NCBI GenBank assembly: GCA_964036665.1
Contig: OZ038532.1
Location: forward strand, 1,674,001 to 1,738,000
Reading direction: 5' to 3'
From: Gordius sp. MW1
Lineage: Eukaryota; Nematomorpha; Gordioida; Gordea; Gordiidae
Length of the DNA: 64,000 nucleotides
The position numbers were made by a program, and so were the translations under genes. Position 1 is the first letter of the stretch. Every line of letters starts with the position of its first letter. The notes below the pieces were generated by a model. The model was not told where the DNA came from, searched no databases, and worked only from the letters and a program-made list of their open reading frames with translations. Shown one piece after another: positions 32,416 to 44,558 of the stretch.

Positions 32416-34076
32416 TTGTAATATAAAGAACACTACAATCAGATTATTTTTGCCATTTTCGATACATTGTCCACAATCTATTATTTAATTCACGGACCAT
32501 GGTAAAAAAAAATTTTTGGTTAAATTTAAACATAAATATTTCGCCTTTCTAAACGTTAAATATTAAAAATTATGTGATATTATAGATTTTTTTGCTATGG
32601 GCTATATAGAATTTGCAATTTATCAACATTTTATGGGTATCCTTTTCTAATGTAGCTTTTTGAATATTTGAATAAAAAATGGTTTATAAAGCACTGATGT
32701 TATTTTAATTAACATTGAGTAATTGTAAATATATAAGCTTTTGTATCAATATGTATTTATTGCAATTTTTTGATATGGCAATCTTAATTTATCTTATCTC
32801 GTGTTTTTGTGCTATATTTCATTTTTTGAGATTGATGCAACATATTAATAATTCTCTGATTTAGCCTTTTATGTATGAACAATCCCAGGAGTAAATACCT
32901 ACAATAAAAACTTGATGCTCCTATAATTTTGTATAATTTATATTTTAAATCATGATAAAGTAGTTTTGACATTAATATATATATTTTTGTAAGTTTCACT
33001 CTGATAGCTAATTGCATTTTTTAATATATTTTTAATCTGCCAATATATATCACTACATTTTTTTATTCTCTATTTAACCATTTTTCAATCTTAATTTTAA
33101 ATCATTTGTTATTTTTATTTTCCCTTCTTATACTCAATATAAAGCCTATATTTTTTATTATTTCTTGAACAGCAATTTATTGTGATTAACACATAATTAT
33201 AACAGTTTGGCCATTGCCCTTTGCCAAATAAAAACCTTAATAACAAGCATCTAGCTAATTCTAACTAAAATCCCAATTTCAAAGTTTTTCTTTATTTGAT
33301 TTATAAAAACTCATATCACTATATCACCTTATCAATTTGTTGAGTTTATTAAAAAAAGGGATTGCTTCATTTTAGAAATTAATTCTTTCAATTATTTACC
33401 AAAATTACGAGGTAAAAATTTGTAAATCCTATTATTTTGCCTCTTTTAAAATGGCCTCCAAACTAGTTAATTTAAAACATGATTTGGTAAATTAATTTCA
33501 CTAATGTGGGTACATGGGCGGGGAGGCCAATTTCAACTTGAATTGTTTCGCAAATGTTTACGCACATCATAAAAACAATAATAAGCTCTTCATAGGTTTA
33601 TTATCGGGAATGTTGGAGGGTGTTAAAAACAAATTATAAATATTATAATAATATTTTGTCCTTATAAAGGACATCATCAGAAAAATTAAAAAACATTCAT
33701 TACTAGCTGTCTTGGCCATTCCAAGATTTGTAATTTGGTTTGATGAATGATTTTTGATGAAAACAATAAGATACACTTTGCTGTACAATCTCGTGTCGTG
33801 CATTTTTAATCTTTTTTGATGCATTAAATTAAGATGGTGTGTTTAAAAGTTGATGCTTGATCGTATTAGACTGGGTCGGAATGAATAATATTCGGGTGAG
33901 TGAGCAAGGTTTTAAGATGAGATCAAAAATATTTTAATCATTTTATTGCTAAAAGCGCCAAGCGGCCAGCCTCTAACCTGGGGTGTGGACCACCGAATTC
34001 ATTTCCTATTTTATTTGCGTTCCCTCCAGGTTCCAATGGAAAATCTGCACTTCTCTACTAGCTGTATGTATATAAT
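32416..34076. other. No gene seen
   Basis: Very AT-rich. Open stretches are low-complexity and lack splice-consistent coding signals. Confidence 0.6.
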
Positions 34077-34225
34077 AGTGTTGGGCCGTTCGTTTAATCG
34101 ACCTTTGATTTAACTAAGGCTAACGGTCGACTCTGCTTTGTTTCTTCAAATTTCGACTAAGCCTAGTAAGTCGGGTAAAACCAAAGGCCGACGCCGACCA
34201 AAACCCAGCCCCGTTTTTACAACAC
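34077..34225. mobile_element. GTCGACC-family MITE, copy 1
   Basis: Left end TAGTGTTGGGCCGTTCG, right end CAGCCCCGTTTTTACAACACT. The interior has CGACTAAGCCTAG and related words shared with copies near 36665, 37775 and 45888. TAGTG-type ends suggest hAT, but no clean duplication is seen here. Confidence 0.55.
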
Positions 34226-36359
34226 TCTCATCCATTACTTCCGTGTTTTACATCGCTTTTCAACGGTTTAGAATAGTCTTTTTATCAATAAACTATACTC
34301 CGTCGGTCGGGTGGGGTCATAATGACCCCAAGCCGTTTAAAAACGCTTTACAAAAAAAATTAGTGAATATTACAATTTCATTGAACAAAATTTACCCTAG
34401 AATATCTCTGCAAAATTTGGCTAGTTTTTATCCAATAGTTTTTAAGATACAGCGTGTTTTAGATGCCCGGGGTCTTCCACGACCCCACCTATAATATGAA
34501 CAAAAAAAAAATCTTGAAATATATTATTAATGCACGACTACATATTATCCCAACCCCTCTCTATCGATATCTCTCCGGCGATCTGCCTAAATGTGGCCAG
34601 CAGCCAAAGTTTGAATTGGAATGTTGATATGTTTCTTGCTATAATTTTAAAAAGTTACTTTTATGTAACGAATTACAGTTACATTTTTTCCAAAAGTAAC
34701 AGAATACAGTTTCAGTTACTTACCTTCTGGAAGTAGTTACATTGAAAGTTACTAGGGTAAATTTAAAAAAATGCAATAAAACCTTATATTCTATATTGTC
34801 GTTTAATAAGCTTGTCCGCTTTTCACGAAATATTTGTTTGGGGGGCTCTGGATGGGAGGGGTACATTGCATTAATAAAAAAAATTCTCAATATTATCATA
34901 CAGTGGCGTACGCAATGGGGTGGTTTTGGGGTTCAACCCCCTCCCCCCCTGCCGATTTCGGAAAAAATATTTTTTATTTTCTAATTTGATTTACGATATA
35001 CTCTTTAAATTTGATAAAAAACAAACATCATAATATGTTCTTGTGATAATGGATTATACCGCCATCTATAAATATTTTTGGTGAAAATGTAATTTTTCGA
35101 ATTCTTGACCATCTCGTAGCGGAACCCAAATTTTTTATGCTTGTATGATAATGGGTCATAAAGGAGTGCAAAATTGGTGATTTCATATGATGGACAAATA
35201 GGTTTTTATGATTTTTCACTAATTTAACCACAAAAAATAACCGCTAAAGTTTGGGGTTTTTTATTAAATTATTTCGATAGAAAATTTTTTTAGGAACAAA
35301 ATGCATTAAAATTTGATTGAATAGCGCCATTACTTTTTAAAAATATGACAATAATAGTAAAATTCATAGAACGCTCCCGAACGTGATTTTGGCCCTTTAA
35401 ACGTCCATAACTTAAACGGTATTGGCCCAAAATGGCTAAAATTTTCCGAAATTACTATAATACATAAAGCCTACCCCCTCACCAAAAATTATCCATATCT
35501 GAGATGGTCTGTCGAAAACGTTTTGATTGGGGAATCATTCGTAAGAAACTTAAGCCAATATAAATATTGAGTAGGGCCATCTGTTTGGTACATGGGCTTT
35601 AAATGGAAAAAAATGTCAATACGAAAACCCTTAAAAATTAAAAAAATAAATTTGCCCCCCCCTCTAATCCAAAACCTGGCTACGCCCTTGAAATATAAAA
35701 TTATTATTATTATGTATTCTCATTATATCAAAACTACCCTAAGATGTTATGCTTGCTTGCAAAATTTGAATTAGTTTAATTGTATTAAAAAAAGCAATTT
35801 TCTATCATACCCAATGTAATGATAAAAACCATCTTTTAGACCAATATATGCCCAAAGCAAAGAGGTACCCGTTATTTACACGTATGAAACTTTTTGCAGA
35901 TTTATATCTATCTTGTTTAGCTGTCACTTAAATGATTTGTTGGATTTAAATTTTTTATAATACAAAATCCCCCGCCACCAAATGATTTACCTAGGATTTA
36001 TTAACTTATACCAATTTATAACTCGTAAGTTGTATTTTGTCGAGCAATGTAATTTTTTTTTCAATAGGCATTTTTTATTAAATGAAACTATAAAAAACTA
36101 TAAAAATCATGTGCGAGGTAAATATTCGAAAATTGCGATAGCGTTGAAATGACAAATAATGATTCCGATTTTCTGTTTAAAAAAGTTTCCCTATTGTCAA
36201 AATTTTTTTATTTGACCCATCCTAAGCTTCTTGGGCTGATTATCCCTTAGCATGTTTTTTTTATTTTTTTATTAAATAAATGGCTTCACGACAAAAATTA
36301 GCTTGTTTACCTGCGTACATGGTGCTTTTAATACGTGTACCTTGAGTGCAAAGTTGAAG
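34226..36359. other. No gene seen; fragments of G/C-run elements
   Basis: A palindromic GGTCATAATGACC lies near 34314-34327. CAGTGGCGTACGCAATGGGG (34902) and a C run ending CTGGCTACGCCCTTG (35692) may be ends of one decayed hAT-like element. No coding sequence is convincing. Confidence 0.5.
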
Positions 36360-36452
36360 CGTAAAATGAAAATTTGTGTTTTTGTTTTTGCCCATCCATG
36401 ATGATGATGAGTAGAAAACGTCATCTGTTGGTCCAAATTGAGTACATATCTC

Positions 36453-36624
36453 CATGGGCGTAGCCAAGGGGGGGGGGCAGGGAGGGGCGGCTGCCCCCTC
36501 TAAATCCAAAAATTTGGTGCTATTTATTAAAATTATGGCTAAAATTTCAAAAAATGTTCATTTTACCCCTCCCTAAATTACTTTTGCCCCCCCCCCTCTA
36601 ATTCCAATTCTGGCTACGCCCATG
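36453..36624. mobile_element. CATGGGCG-family MITE, reference copy
   Basis: 172 bp from CATGGGCGTAGCCAAGG to CTGGCTACGCCCATG, flanked by a perfect 8-bp duplication catatctc (36445-36452 and 36625-36632). The empty site is visible in the repeat A copy at 2960-2968. Confidence 0.9.
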
Positions 36625-36663
36625 CATATCTCCAAGCCATTGACAACCATTTTGAAGATGGAG

Positions 36664-36838
36664 TGTTGTAAAAGGGCCAGGGTTTCGTTTGGTCGACCTT
36701 TCGTTGACCATAGATTTGATAAAAAATCTTTGTTTGTATTATGCGACTAAGAAAAATAGACACTAAGGTCTGTTTATGTTTAGTCGACCAAAATCAAATG
36801 TCGACCAAATAAACCCACCCAGTCGTTTTTACAAGACT
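36664..36838. mobile_element. GTCGACC-family MITE, copy 2
   Basis: It runs from TGTTGTAAAAGGGCC to CAGTCGTTTTTACAAGAC. 'gatggag' lies directly before the left end and a few bases after the right end. The uninterrupted sequence is present at 2990 in repeat A, which fixes the insertion. Confidence 0.65.
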
Positions 36839-37774
36839 CGATGGAGCAAAGGGGTCGGGGGGGGGGGGGGGTGATATCTCAGGTCTAACGAATTAAAAAT
36901 CGGTTAATCGTTTTGGTTTCCTCTACTAACATCCGCGAAACTTGGTTTTCTAACTAAAAATGCCTGGTCGTCATCGTACAAATAAAATTTAACCATAAAA
37001 AAGTGGCAAAATTTGAAATGGCTTAAGCCCTCAGGGAACACCCCTCAACGCCGAAGCGTCAAATTAGTCGATTATAAGGGGGTATTATTGATTAATAAGT
37101 AAAAAATAAAATTCGCTGCCTTAAAAACATTTCTCAACAAAAAAACCCTGTTGTTACATCTGCTCCTCCCTCCCCCCAAATCCAAACACATCGGAAATAG
37201 TGTTGAGAATCGTTGGAAGGAAAACGTTTAAATCTATTAATAATCGCACCCCTGCTCTGTCCCTTCCCTTCAGTAATATTATTGATTTTATAGGGGAGGG
37301 AAGATGACTCTTACAAATTCGTGTACTTACTACAACACAGTCACGTCAAAGTAAAAAGAGTAAAAATAATTTTTTTGCACGCACTTCTTTTAGTTTTACT
37401 TGGCACCGTATGTGTTGTTTTATTGCAGGAACTCGGAACAACCCCTAAGGCGAATTTTTCCAAACACGTCACAATCGCGTTGGGGGGGGGGGAGACATCC
37501 TATTTATTACTTATATTAATCGTGCAATCCGCAATTTCACGGGCTAAATGCATCTTAAATTAATTATAATTATATTATTATTATAGGAAAAGTATATATA
37601 AATGGATATTTGCTTTTAGTGAATTTGTGATAAAGGTTTAGTTGGAATTTTCGCGAGAGGATAAAAACACCATGAGTTAATGTAAAATTCACTTTTATCT
37701 CCCATTGGGTGCATATAGTGTCTATACATTCAAATTTTGCTCGTTGCTTAGATAACAATAAATAACTTGTAAAA

Positions 37775-37945
37775 CGGGTGGGTTTTATTTGGTCGACCTA
37801 TGGTTTTAACTAAAACTAACGCTCGACTTTTGTCTTTCGACTAATCCTAGTGCGATTATGAAAACCAAAAAATCCCTGGTTTGTTTATGTTTAGTCGACT
37901 AAAACCGAAGACCGACCAAACAAAACCCAGCCATTGTTACAACAC
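37775..37945. mobile_element. GTCGACC-family MITE, copy 3
   Basis: 'taaaacgggtgggttttatttggtcgacct' at the left and AACCCAGCCATTGTTACAACACTA at the right, with GACTAATCCTAG and GTTTAGTCGAC inside. Confidence 0.55.
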
Positions 37946-38021
37946 TAATATCAAGTCATTCTTAACCTAATAAATAGCATATCGTATCAAATCCTTTAAA
38001 ATGATTTATCTTTTAGAAACG

Positions 38022-39058
38022 TAGGTCAGATTTGTTTGGAATTTTCTGCCCGAACCCCAATTTTTTAACTTCATTGCCCGCCCGGGTTTGCCCGAATCGT
38101 TAAAGCTGCCCGAATTGCCCGGCCCGAAATATTAAATTTGCCCGTTAATTCTGAATTTATGCGATCCCAAACAGGGGTAAAATCTGTTTAAATTTTTCTG
38201 TCCGAACCCGGCTCGGTCCAAATTTTTAATTAAATTGCCCGTCTCATTGGTCATACAATTTAATAGATAAACAAAAAATTTAAATTAGTATCACTTATAG
38301 AATGGTTTTTTTTTGAAGCAAAAGAATAATTTTGAATTAATTATGTATTATAAAAATAAGTAGGACTCAAAAAGGCTGAACGAATTTTTAGTTGTTAAAA
38401 AAATTAAATGAATTAGAATTAAACACTATGCGCATTGTTAGAAAATGGCATGAGCCATTGTTTTAAGTCTAGACGGCACACATGTGTGTGTAGAACAATG
38501 AAATGGCTACATAAATTTAAATAATTCAATCCTTTCCATAAACGTAGCTAGGGATCTGAAAGAAATGGAGTCGGGCAAAGATTTAACATGGAGGGTGGCA
38601 GCATTCGCGAACGCGATAAAAAACTAACAAAATAATTTACTACCAGAGAGTAAAATGGTTTCTTCCATCCATAGTATTAAATTAGCAGTTTAAATCGTTG
38701 GATATTATTATATTATGTAATTTTATTCTTTTATAATATAATCTGAAAATTTAAAATTTTTAATCTTGAGACAAACCAGTTATACTAATTTGTTGAAATT
38801 AAACAACATTATATAAACGTACAATGAAGATTTAAGCGATGGAAAAAAATTTAGTCAAATTTATTATGGCCCAAAATTGTTTATAAGCGAATTTTTACTA
38901 AAAAAGTTGTTTTTTTCGAGGAAAATTAGTTTGATAAATCTGGGCTGCCCGAATTGCCCGAATAATATCAGCGTGCCCGCCCGGGCCCGCCCGAAAATTA
39001 AAATTTAAGACAGTTGCCCGGCCCATGGGCCGGGCAGCGGGCCGGGCAAATCTGGTCT
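38022..39058. mobile_element. GCCCG-rich hAT-like MITE
   Basis: The left end TAGGTCAGATTTG and right end CAAATCTGGTCTCT are inverted repeats. Both subtermini are packed with GCCCG/CCCGGG words, as in H1 and H2. The AT-rich core has no gene. The target duplication is not clear. Confidence 0.6.
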
Positions 39059-39364
39059 CTGATTAGAAGATTTTTTGTCTTTGGAGGGGGGGGGGGGCCG
39101 GGGCTACGCCCATGATGACACCATAACTCGCACATGTATATCATCATTGGGAGTTGATATTAATACCTTGCAGCAATAACTTATGATCTCATCAGGATGT
39201 TAAGGTTTTATTTTTTTCATTTTATACATGGTTATAGCTTGTATGGGTTTTTGAAAATATATAGGATAGTTGCCCCATCAACTCGCCGAAAAGCATCTTG
39301 CCAAATTCAGCCTGGGACAAATCATAGAGAAGGCCCTAAATACAACTCCTATTATTATAAATAC

Positions 39365-39570
39365 AAGCATAGTAACTCGGGCCTTCGGCCCTCGTGGGAA
39401 GGGGGAGAAGGGAAGGGGAGAGGGGAAGGGAAGGGGGGACGACTCATCTGTACTTCGTATAAATGTATCATATTTGCTATGCAATTTATGGGCGAGAAAG
39501 GTGGGAAGGGGCGAGAATGCCTATAGGGGGGTATTAAATGCCTAATGATTAATTAATTATTTATACAAAT
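39365..39570. repeat. Dispersed repeat B, copy 2
   Basis: Near-copy of 5600-5850, including GGGCCTTCGGCCCTCG, the GGGAAGG tract and GGGGCGAGAATGCCTATAGG. The two overlapping open frames here are by-products of the purine tract. Confidence 0.7.
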
Positions 39571-40483
39571 TTTCCATTATAGGCAAAATGTAATAAAGGC
39601 AAAATGTAATATAGGCAAGGGTTAGGGTTAGATTTAGTGTTTGCATCTAGTTTCGTATTACATTAGTTTTTATGGCCTTTAGTGATTATGGGTCTAACAA
39701 ACATTATATTATAAAACAACACAATGTTAAGAATTTGCAGAATTGTGGGGAGAAATTTTTTGTTGAATTTGAACAATTTTTAATTAAAAAAATCAAAAAT
39801 TTGGCCAATGGTCACTTTTTCTCTATTGGTCAGTACCAACAGATACTCTATAAGTCAATGATAGCCAAAAAAACGGAAAAAAAAATTTTGATGCTCACTT
39901 TGGCGAATGGTCATTTTTTTCCATTGGTCAGCAGCCAGCACACGGTAAAAGTGGATATAAATTCATAAGAGTAAAAAAAAAAATTTTTCGAATCACATTT
40001 TGGCCAATGGTCATTTTTTTCCATTGGTCAGCAGCCAGGACACGGTAAAAGTGGATATAAATTCATAATAGTCAAAAAAAAACGAAAAAAAAGTTTTCGA
40101 ATCACATTTTGGCCAATGGTCATTTTATTCCATTGGTCAGCAGCCAGCGGACGGCCAAAAAGTCATAATAGCAATGGTAGGAACAGGAACAATCATAATA
40201 GTCAAAAAAAAACGAAAAAAATATTCGATTCACATTTTGGCCAATGGTCATTTTTTCAATCGGTCAGGAGCCAGCGGACGGCCAAAAAGTCATAATAGCA
40301 ATGGTAGTAACAGGAACAATCATAATAGTCAAAAAAAACGAAAAAATAAACCCGGATTCACATTTTGGCCAATGGTCATTTTTTTCATTGGTCAGCAGCC
40401 AACGGACGGCTAAAAAGTCTTATTATCAATGATAGTAACAAGAACAATCATAAGAGTCAAAAAAACTCCGGGATTCTAACCCA

Positions 40484-41010
40484 AAAACTAGTTAAATTGC
40501 ATAGCAATTAAAAGTAAACAACTTTTATTTATGTTTATTATATAACATTGGTCAGCAGCCAGCGGACGGCCAAAAAGTCATAATAGCAATGGTAGAAACA
40601 GGAAAAATCATAATAGTCAAAAAAAACGAAAAAAATAATTTCGATTCACATTTTGGCCAATGGTCATTTTTTTCATTGGTCAGCAGCCAGCGGACGGCCA
40701 AAAATTCTTATTATCAATGATAGTAAATCATAAGAGTCAAAAAAAACTCGGGGATTCTAACCCCAAAACTAGTTAAATTGCATAGCAATTAAAAAGTAAA
40801 CAACTTTTATTTATGTTTATTATATAACTAGTTAAATTGCATAGCATTAAAAGTAAACTACTTTTATCTATGTTTATTATATAACAAAAACTAGTTAAAT
40901 TGCATAGCAATTAAAAGTAAACAACTTTTATTTATGTTTATTATATAACTAGTTAAATTGCATAGCAATTAAAAGTAAACAACTTTTATTTATGTTTATT
41001 ATATAATAGA
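40484..41010. repeat. About 60-bp tandem repeat inside the foldback
   Basis: The unit ACTAGTTAAATTGCATAGCA followed by 'attaaaagtaaacaacttttatttatgtttattatata' occurs five times, the first separated from the rest by a CCAATGG unit. Confidence 0.85.
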
Positions 41011-41019
41011 TAATTTAAC

Positions 41020-41165
41020 AAATCTTATATATAACACACCGAGGGAGATAGAGATGAGGGGTGGGGCACCTCTTATGCATTAATTTAAAAAATAACACAG
41101 CGAGGGAGATAGAGATGAGGGGTGGGGCACCTCTTTCTCATGCATTAATTTAAACAATCGATAAC
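41020..41165. repeat. Twofold tandem of a GA-rich unit
   Basis: 'cgagggagatagagatgagg' followed by 'ggtggggcacctctt' occurs twice. The reverse complement occurs twice in the right arm near 41710-41780. Confidence 0.8.
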
Positions 41166-41270
41166 CTAATATACCCAATGCAAATAGATAGGGATGGACG
41201 GACGGAGGGACGGACAGACGGACGGACAACAAAAAACGAGCCCATAAATTGCATAGCAATTAAAAATAAA

Positions 41271-41565
41271 TTTGATTTAAAGATAATTTAAATTTTAACT
41301 TTAATCATTCTTGTACACCCAGAAAATTTAATAAAGACAAATAATCGATTGACTTGTAGTTTGTAAGGAATGTTGGCCCACCGTTTCCATCGCTTTTTGT
41401 CCCTGTACTGTCTCGCACTGTACTACACTTTTTTATTTCGAAATTGCACGAGGGTATCATTGCTTTTAGGTAGTGCTGTAAACATTTTTGAAAAAATCGA
41501 ACGCGTTCACGTTCAATTTCGTTTTCAAAAAAAGGAACGCGTTCACGTTCGGTCAAATTTTTTTT
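41271..41565. other. Spacer of the giant foldback
   Basis: Mostly unique sequence between the arms, with a duplicated 'aacgcgttcacgttc' near 41503 and 41537. Short open frames on both strands have no recognisable motif. Confidence 0.5.
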
Positions 41566-42668
41566 AATTGCTATGCAATTTATGGGCTCGTTTTTGGTTG
41601 TCCGTTGTCCGTTGTCTGTCCGTTGTCCGTTGTCTGTCCGTTGTCTGTCCGTTACCCTCCCTATCTATTTGCATTGGGTATATTAGGTTATCGATTTTTT
41701 AAATTAATGCATGAGAAAGAGGTGCCCCACCCCTCATCTTTATCAAGAGGTGCCCCACCCCTCATCTCTATCTCCCTCGCTTTCGGGCGGGGTCGGGTTT
41801 TAATTGCTACGTTAAATTAATGCATAAGTATATCTATATTTAAATTTTGGTAATTGCTATGCAATTTAACTAGTTTTGGGGTTAGAATCCCGGAGTTTTT
41901 TTTGACTCTTATGATTGTTCTTGTTACTATCATTGATAATAAGACTTTTTGGCCGTCCGCTGGCTGCTGACCAATGAAAAAATGACCATTGGCCAAAATG
42001 TGAATCCGAGTTTATTTTTTCGTTTTTTTTTGACTATTATGATTGTTCCTGTTACTACCATTGCTATTATGACTTTTTGGCCGTCCGTTGGCTGCTGACC
42101 AATGGAAAAAAATGACCATTGGCCAAAATGTGATTCGAAAATTTTTTTTTTCGTTTTTTTTTACTTATAAATTTATATCCACTTTTACCGTGTCCTGGCT
42201 GCTGACCAATGGAAAAAAATGACCATTGGCCAAAATGTGATTCGAAAATTTTTTTTTTCGTTTTTTTTTACTTATAAATTTATATCCACTTTTACCGTGT
42301 CCTGGCTGCTGACCAATGGAAAAAAATGACCATTGGCCAAAATGTGATTCGAAAATTTTTTTTTAGTTTTTTTTGACTATTATGAATTTATATCCACTTT
42401 TAACGTGTCCTGGCTGCTGACCAATGGAAAAAAATGACCATTGGCCAAAATGTGATTCGAAATTTTTTTTTTCGTTTTTTTTTGACTATTATAAGTTTAT
42501 ATCCACTTTTACTGTGTCCTGGCTGCTGACCAATGGAAAAAAATGACCATTGGCCAAAATGTGATTCGAAAATTTTTTTTTTCGTTTTTTTTGACTTATG
42601 AATTTATATCCACTTTTACCGTGTCCTGGCTGCTTACCAATGAAAAAAAATGACCATTGGCCAAATTT

Positions 42669-43060
42669 TATATATAACCTAAAAATTTATTATAGATGGT
42701 CTAACAGACAGCCAACTATGTAATATATATTTTTAACCTTATAAATGCTTATATATTTTTTTATTGGGTTAATATATGTCATTTAATTAGATTGTGATTT
42801 CATAGAAAACCTAAAAAGTAATATTTAAAAAAATAATATAGGTATTAGATTCTAATTTACGATAAAATATATCGATAGAAACTAACACAAAATTCGAAAC
42901 CTCCTTCAAAGGTATAATCATAGCCCGTTATTTCTAATTAAATTGAATCTACTATTAAACTCAAACACGAATTGTACTTTATTAGATGGCGCGCGTAAGT
43001 TTATATAATTAGTAAAATTTTTCTACGTGTCATAGATATTACACCGCACGTGTGGCAGGG
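42669..43060. other. No gene seen
   Basis: AT-rich sequence without recognised motif. Confidence 0.5.
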
Positions 43061-43200
43061 AAATGTCCGATATTTTTAAAATGAAAAGGTATTTTAAGAA
43101 TCTGAAAAGGTTATTTTACCCCCGGCCGCCCTGGGCACCTACGGGTAAAGTTTCGAGCGAATCGGGCTGGTAGTTTAAGAATTTAGCCCTTTTAATTTAA
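43061..43200 (-). mobile_element. Helitron 5' region fragment
   Basis: On the minus strand 'gggctaaattcttaaactacc', 'cccgattcgctcgaaacttt' and 'acccgtaggtgcccagggcgg' match the 5' part of the Helitron at 3420-3490 and 4105-4170. No 3' end was found nearby. Confidence 0.6.
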
Positions 43201-43680
43201 TATAAATAGATGTCTGATATTTTTTAACACAATATATTAGCCATGATAAAAAATAATAGGTTTATTTCGATAATATAATTGTAAATATAAAATTATAGAG
43301 CAAATATAAAGATTTTTTATTTTACAACATTTTTCTTAACAATTTTTAATAATAATTGTTTTTCAAATTTTCGTCTGATAAGCAGGACAGGAACGCTTGG
43401 CAGTTAATACAGGATTAGCTTAGCTATACTAAAAACCCGCTCCATAGGGCCACATGAGGGGATTTGAGTATTATACTTAATAAACAAATCTTGAATTATT
43501 AAAAACATTTAATGTCTTTCGCTTCAAAAAATTGCGATAAGATATCATCCTCCAATCCGCCATCTACTTCCTCTCGTCAATAAATGATATTTGGGAATCG
43601 ACAGCTCTTTCATTATCAATTCTAGGGATTTCAATTTCGACCTTTTGGTCGTTTAACTTGGCCATCTATAAATATGTGTG
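43201..43680. other. No gene seen
   Basis: AT-rich intergenic sequence without recognised motif. Confidence 0.5.
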
Positions 43681-43689
43681 GAATTGGTA

Positions 43690-43872
43690 GAACCCTGCAC
43701 GGGCCAAATTTATCGGGCTGCCAGCGCGGCCCGATTAAAACTTGCCTAAATGTTTTTATTAAATAAATTGGGCTGGGCTCAGGGAGGGGCTAAAATTATA
43801 AAGCATTTTGGGCTCGGGCCGAAGAAAATCCATTTTGCAGGCTAGGCCCACCCAACTTAAAGCGACCCTAGC
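43690..43872. mobile_element. Short H2-related hAT MITE remnant
   Basis: The left end TAGAACCCTGCACGGGCC is close to the H2 end TAGAGCCCTGCACGGGCC. The right end is TTTTGCAGGCTA. GGGCTCGGGCC words are internal. No clear duplication. Confidence 0.6.
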
Positions 43873-43879
43873 TTCATAG

Positions 43880-44558
43880 GTATATATTGATGATCTCGCT
43901 CGAACTTTTTTTTTGTGAGTTTAGTAATGTAGGAATTCTCAATATTTGCCATCCTTGTGTACTCCTCCCCTTTACCCTTATATACTTTTAAAAGTTTTTG
44001 TGGGTTAATGCGATGATAGAACTCGTTGTCAATTGTTATTCGATACCCCTTTCACTTGCAATTGCTAGTTAAAAGCATGGGAAAAAATTGTGCAGTTACC
44101 TAAGGATTAGTCTAGATAATTCCTATTTTGTTTCTAACAACTTGCTGTTCTTATATAAAAATCTCTTGGTTTAGCCGAGTTTAAGGTTCGCATTGGTCAC
44201 CCCCTAAACAAAGATGTGTCTGAATTTTGGGCTAAAATTTAAATCATCATTTACTTTGCAATTCGAAAATAAATAACCGCCACACCGCTGTCTTAAGCAT
44301 AATTTAAATTATTACTACGTGCATGCCTACCTCTACACCTTCGAATTTATCTTTATATCCGGTGGTGTCTACCTTACCCCATTTTCCTAGAAACATTTTT
44401 CCTTGTTTTGCCCATACTTTTGCTGCCTCAAGGTCAAACGTCTAAATTTAGATATTAACATTTCTCATTTAGTAAAATCTTCTTTTTTTCCTTCGTTCGA
44501 TGTAATACATTTGTATAATCCCATTTTACGTGTGGAGGTTAAGAGAGTTTTACGCGTT
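43880..44558. other. No gene seen
   Basis: Moderately AT-rich sequence upstream of gene 2. An open stretch at 44403-44660 runs into the MITE that follows and is not supported as a gene. Confidence 0.5.

Larger units (their letters stand above)
36360..37700. repeat. Dispersed repeat A followed by C, copy 2
   Basis: It matches 1-67 plus 2942-3230 (repeat A) and 10390-10720 (repeat C) in one contiguous run, interrupted by two MITEs. This shows that A and C belong to a single larger element of at least 1.3 kb. No transposase or RT was seen. Confidence 0.65.
39799..42668. repeat. Giant foldback built from CCAATGG satellites
   Basis: The left arm (about 39799-41270) holds at least seven units starting TTTGGCCAATGGTCATTTT. 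The right arm (41566-42668) holds at least six units in the opposite orientation starting CTGGCTGCTGACCAATGG. The inner part has TTGCATAGCAATTAAAAGT tandem units and GGACGGACAAC on the left, mirrored on the right by TTGCTATGCAATTTATGGGC and (TGTCCGT)n. The spacer is about 300 bp. Reading frames inside arise from repeat translation. Confidence 0.85.

Noticed and set aside
34138..34494. 118-codon open frame starting in a GTCGACC MITE
   Set aside because: It begins inside the MITE and has no recognised motif. The palindromic GGTCATAATGACC nearby suggests a decayed element instead.
39672..40432. Open frames with repeated 'LANGHFF' peptides
   Set aside because: They translate the CCAATGG satellite monomers. 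Codon phase is not maintained between units.
41370..41820. Open frames in and beside the foldback spacer
   Set aside because: Partly (TGTCCGT)n repeat translation; no motif, no splice context, and overlapping frames on both strands.
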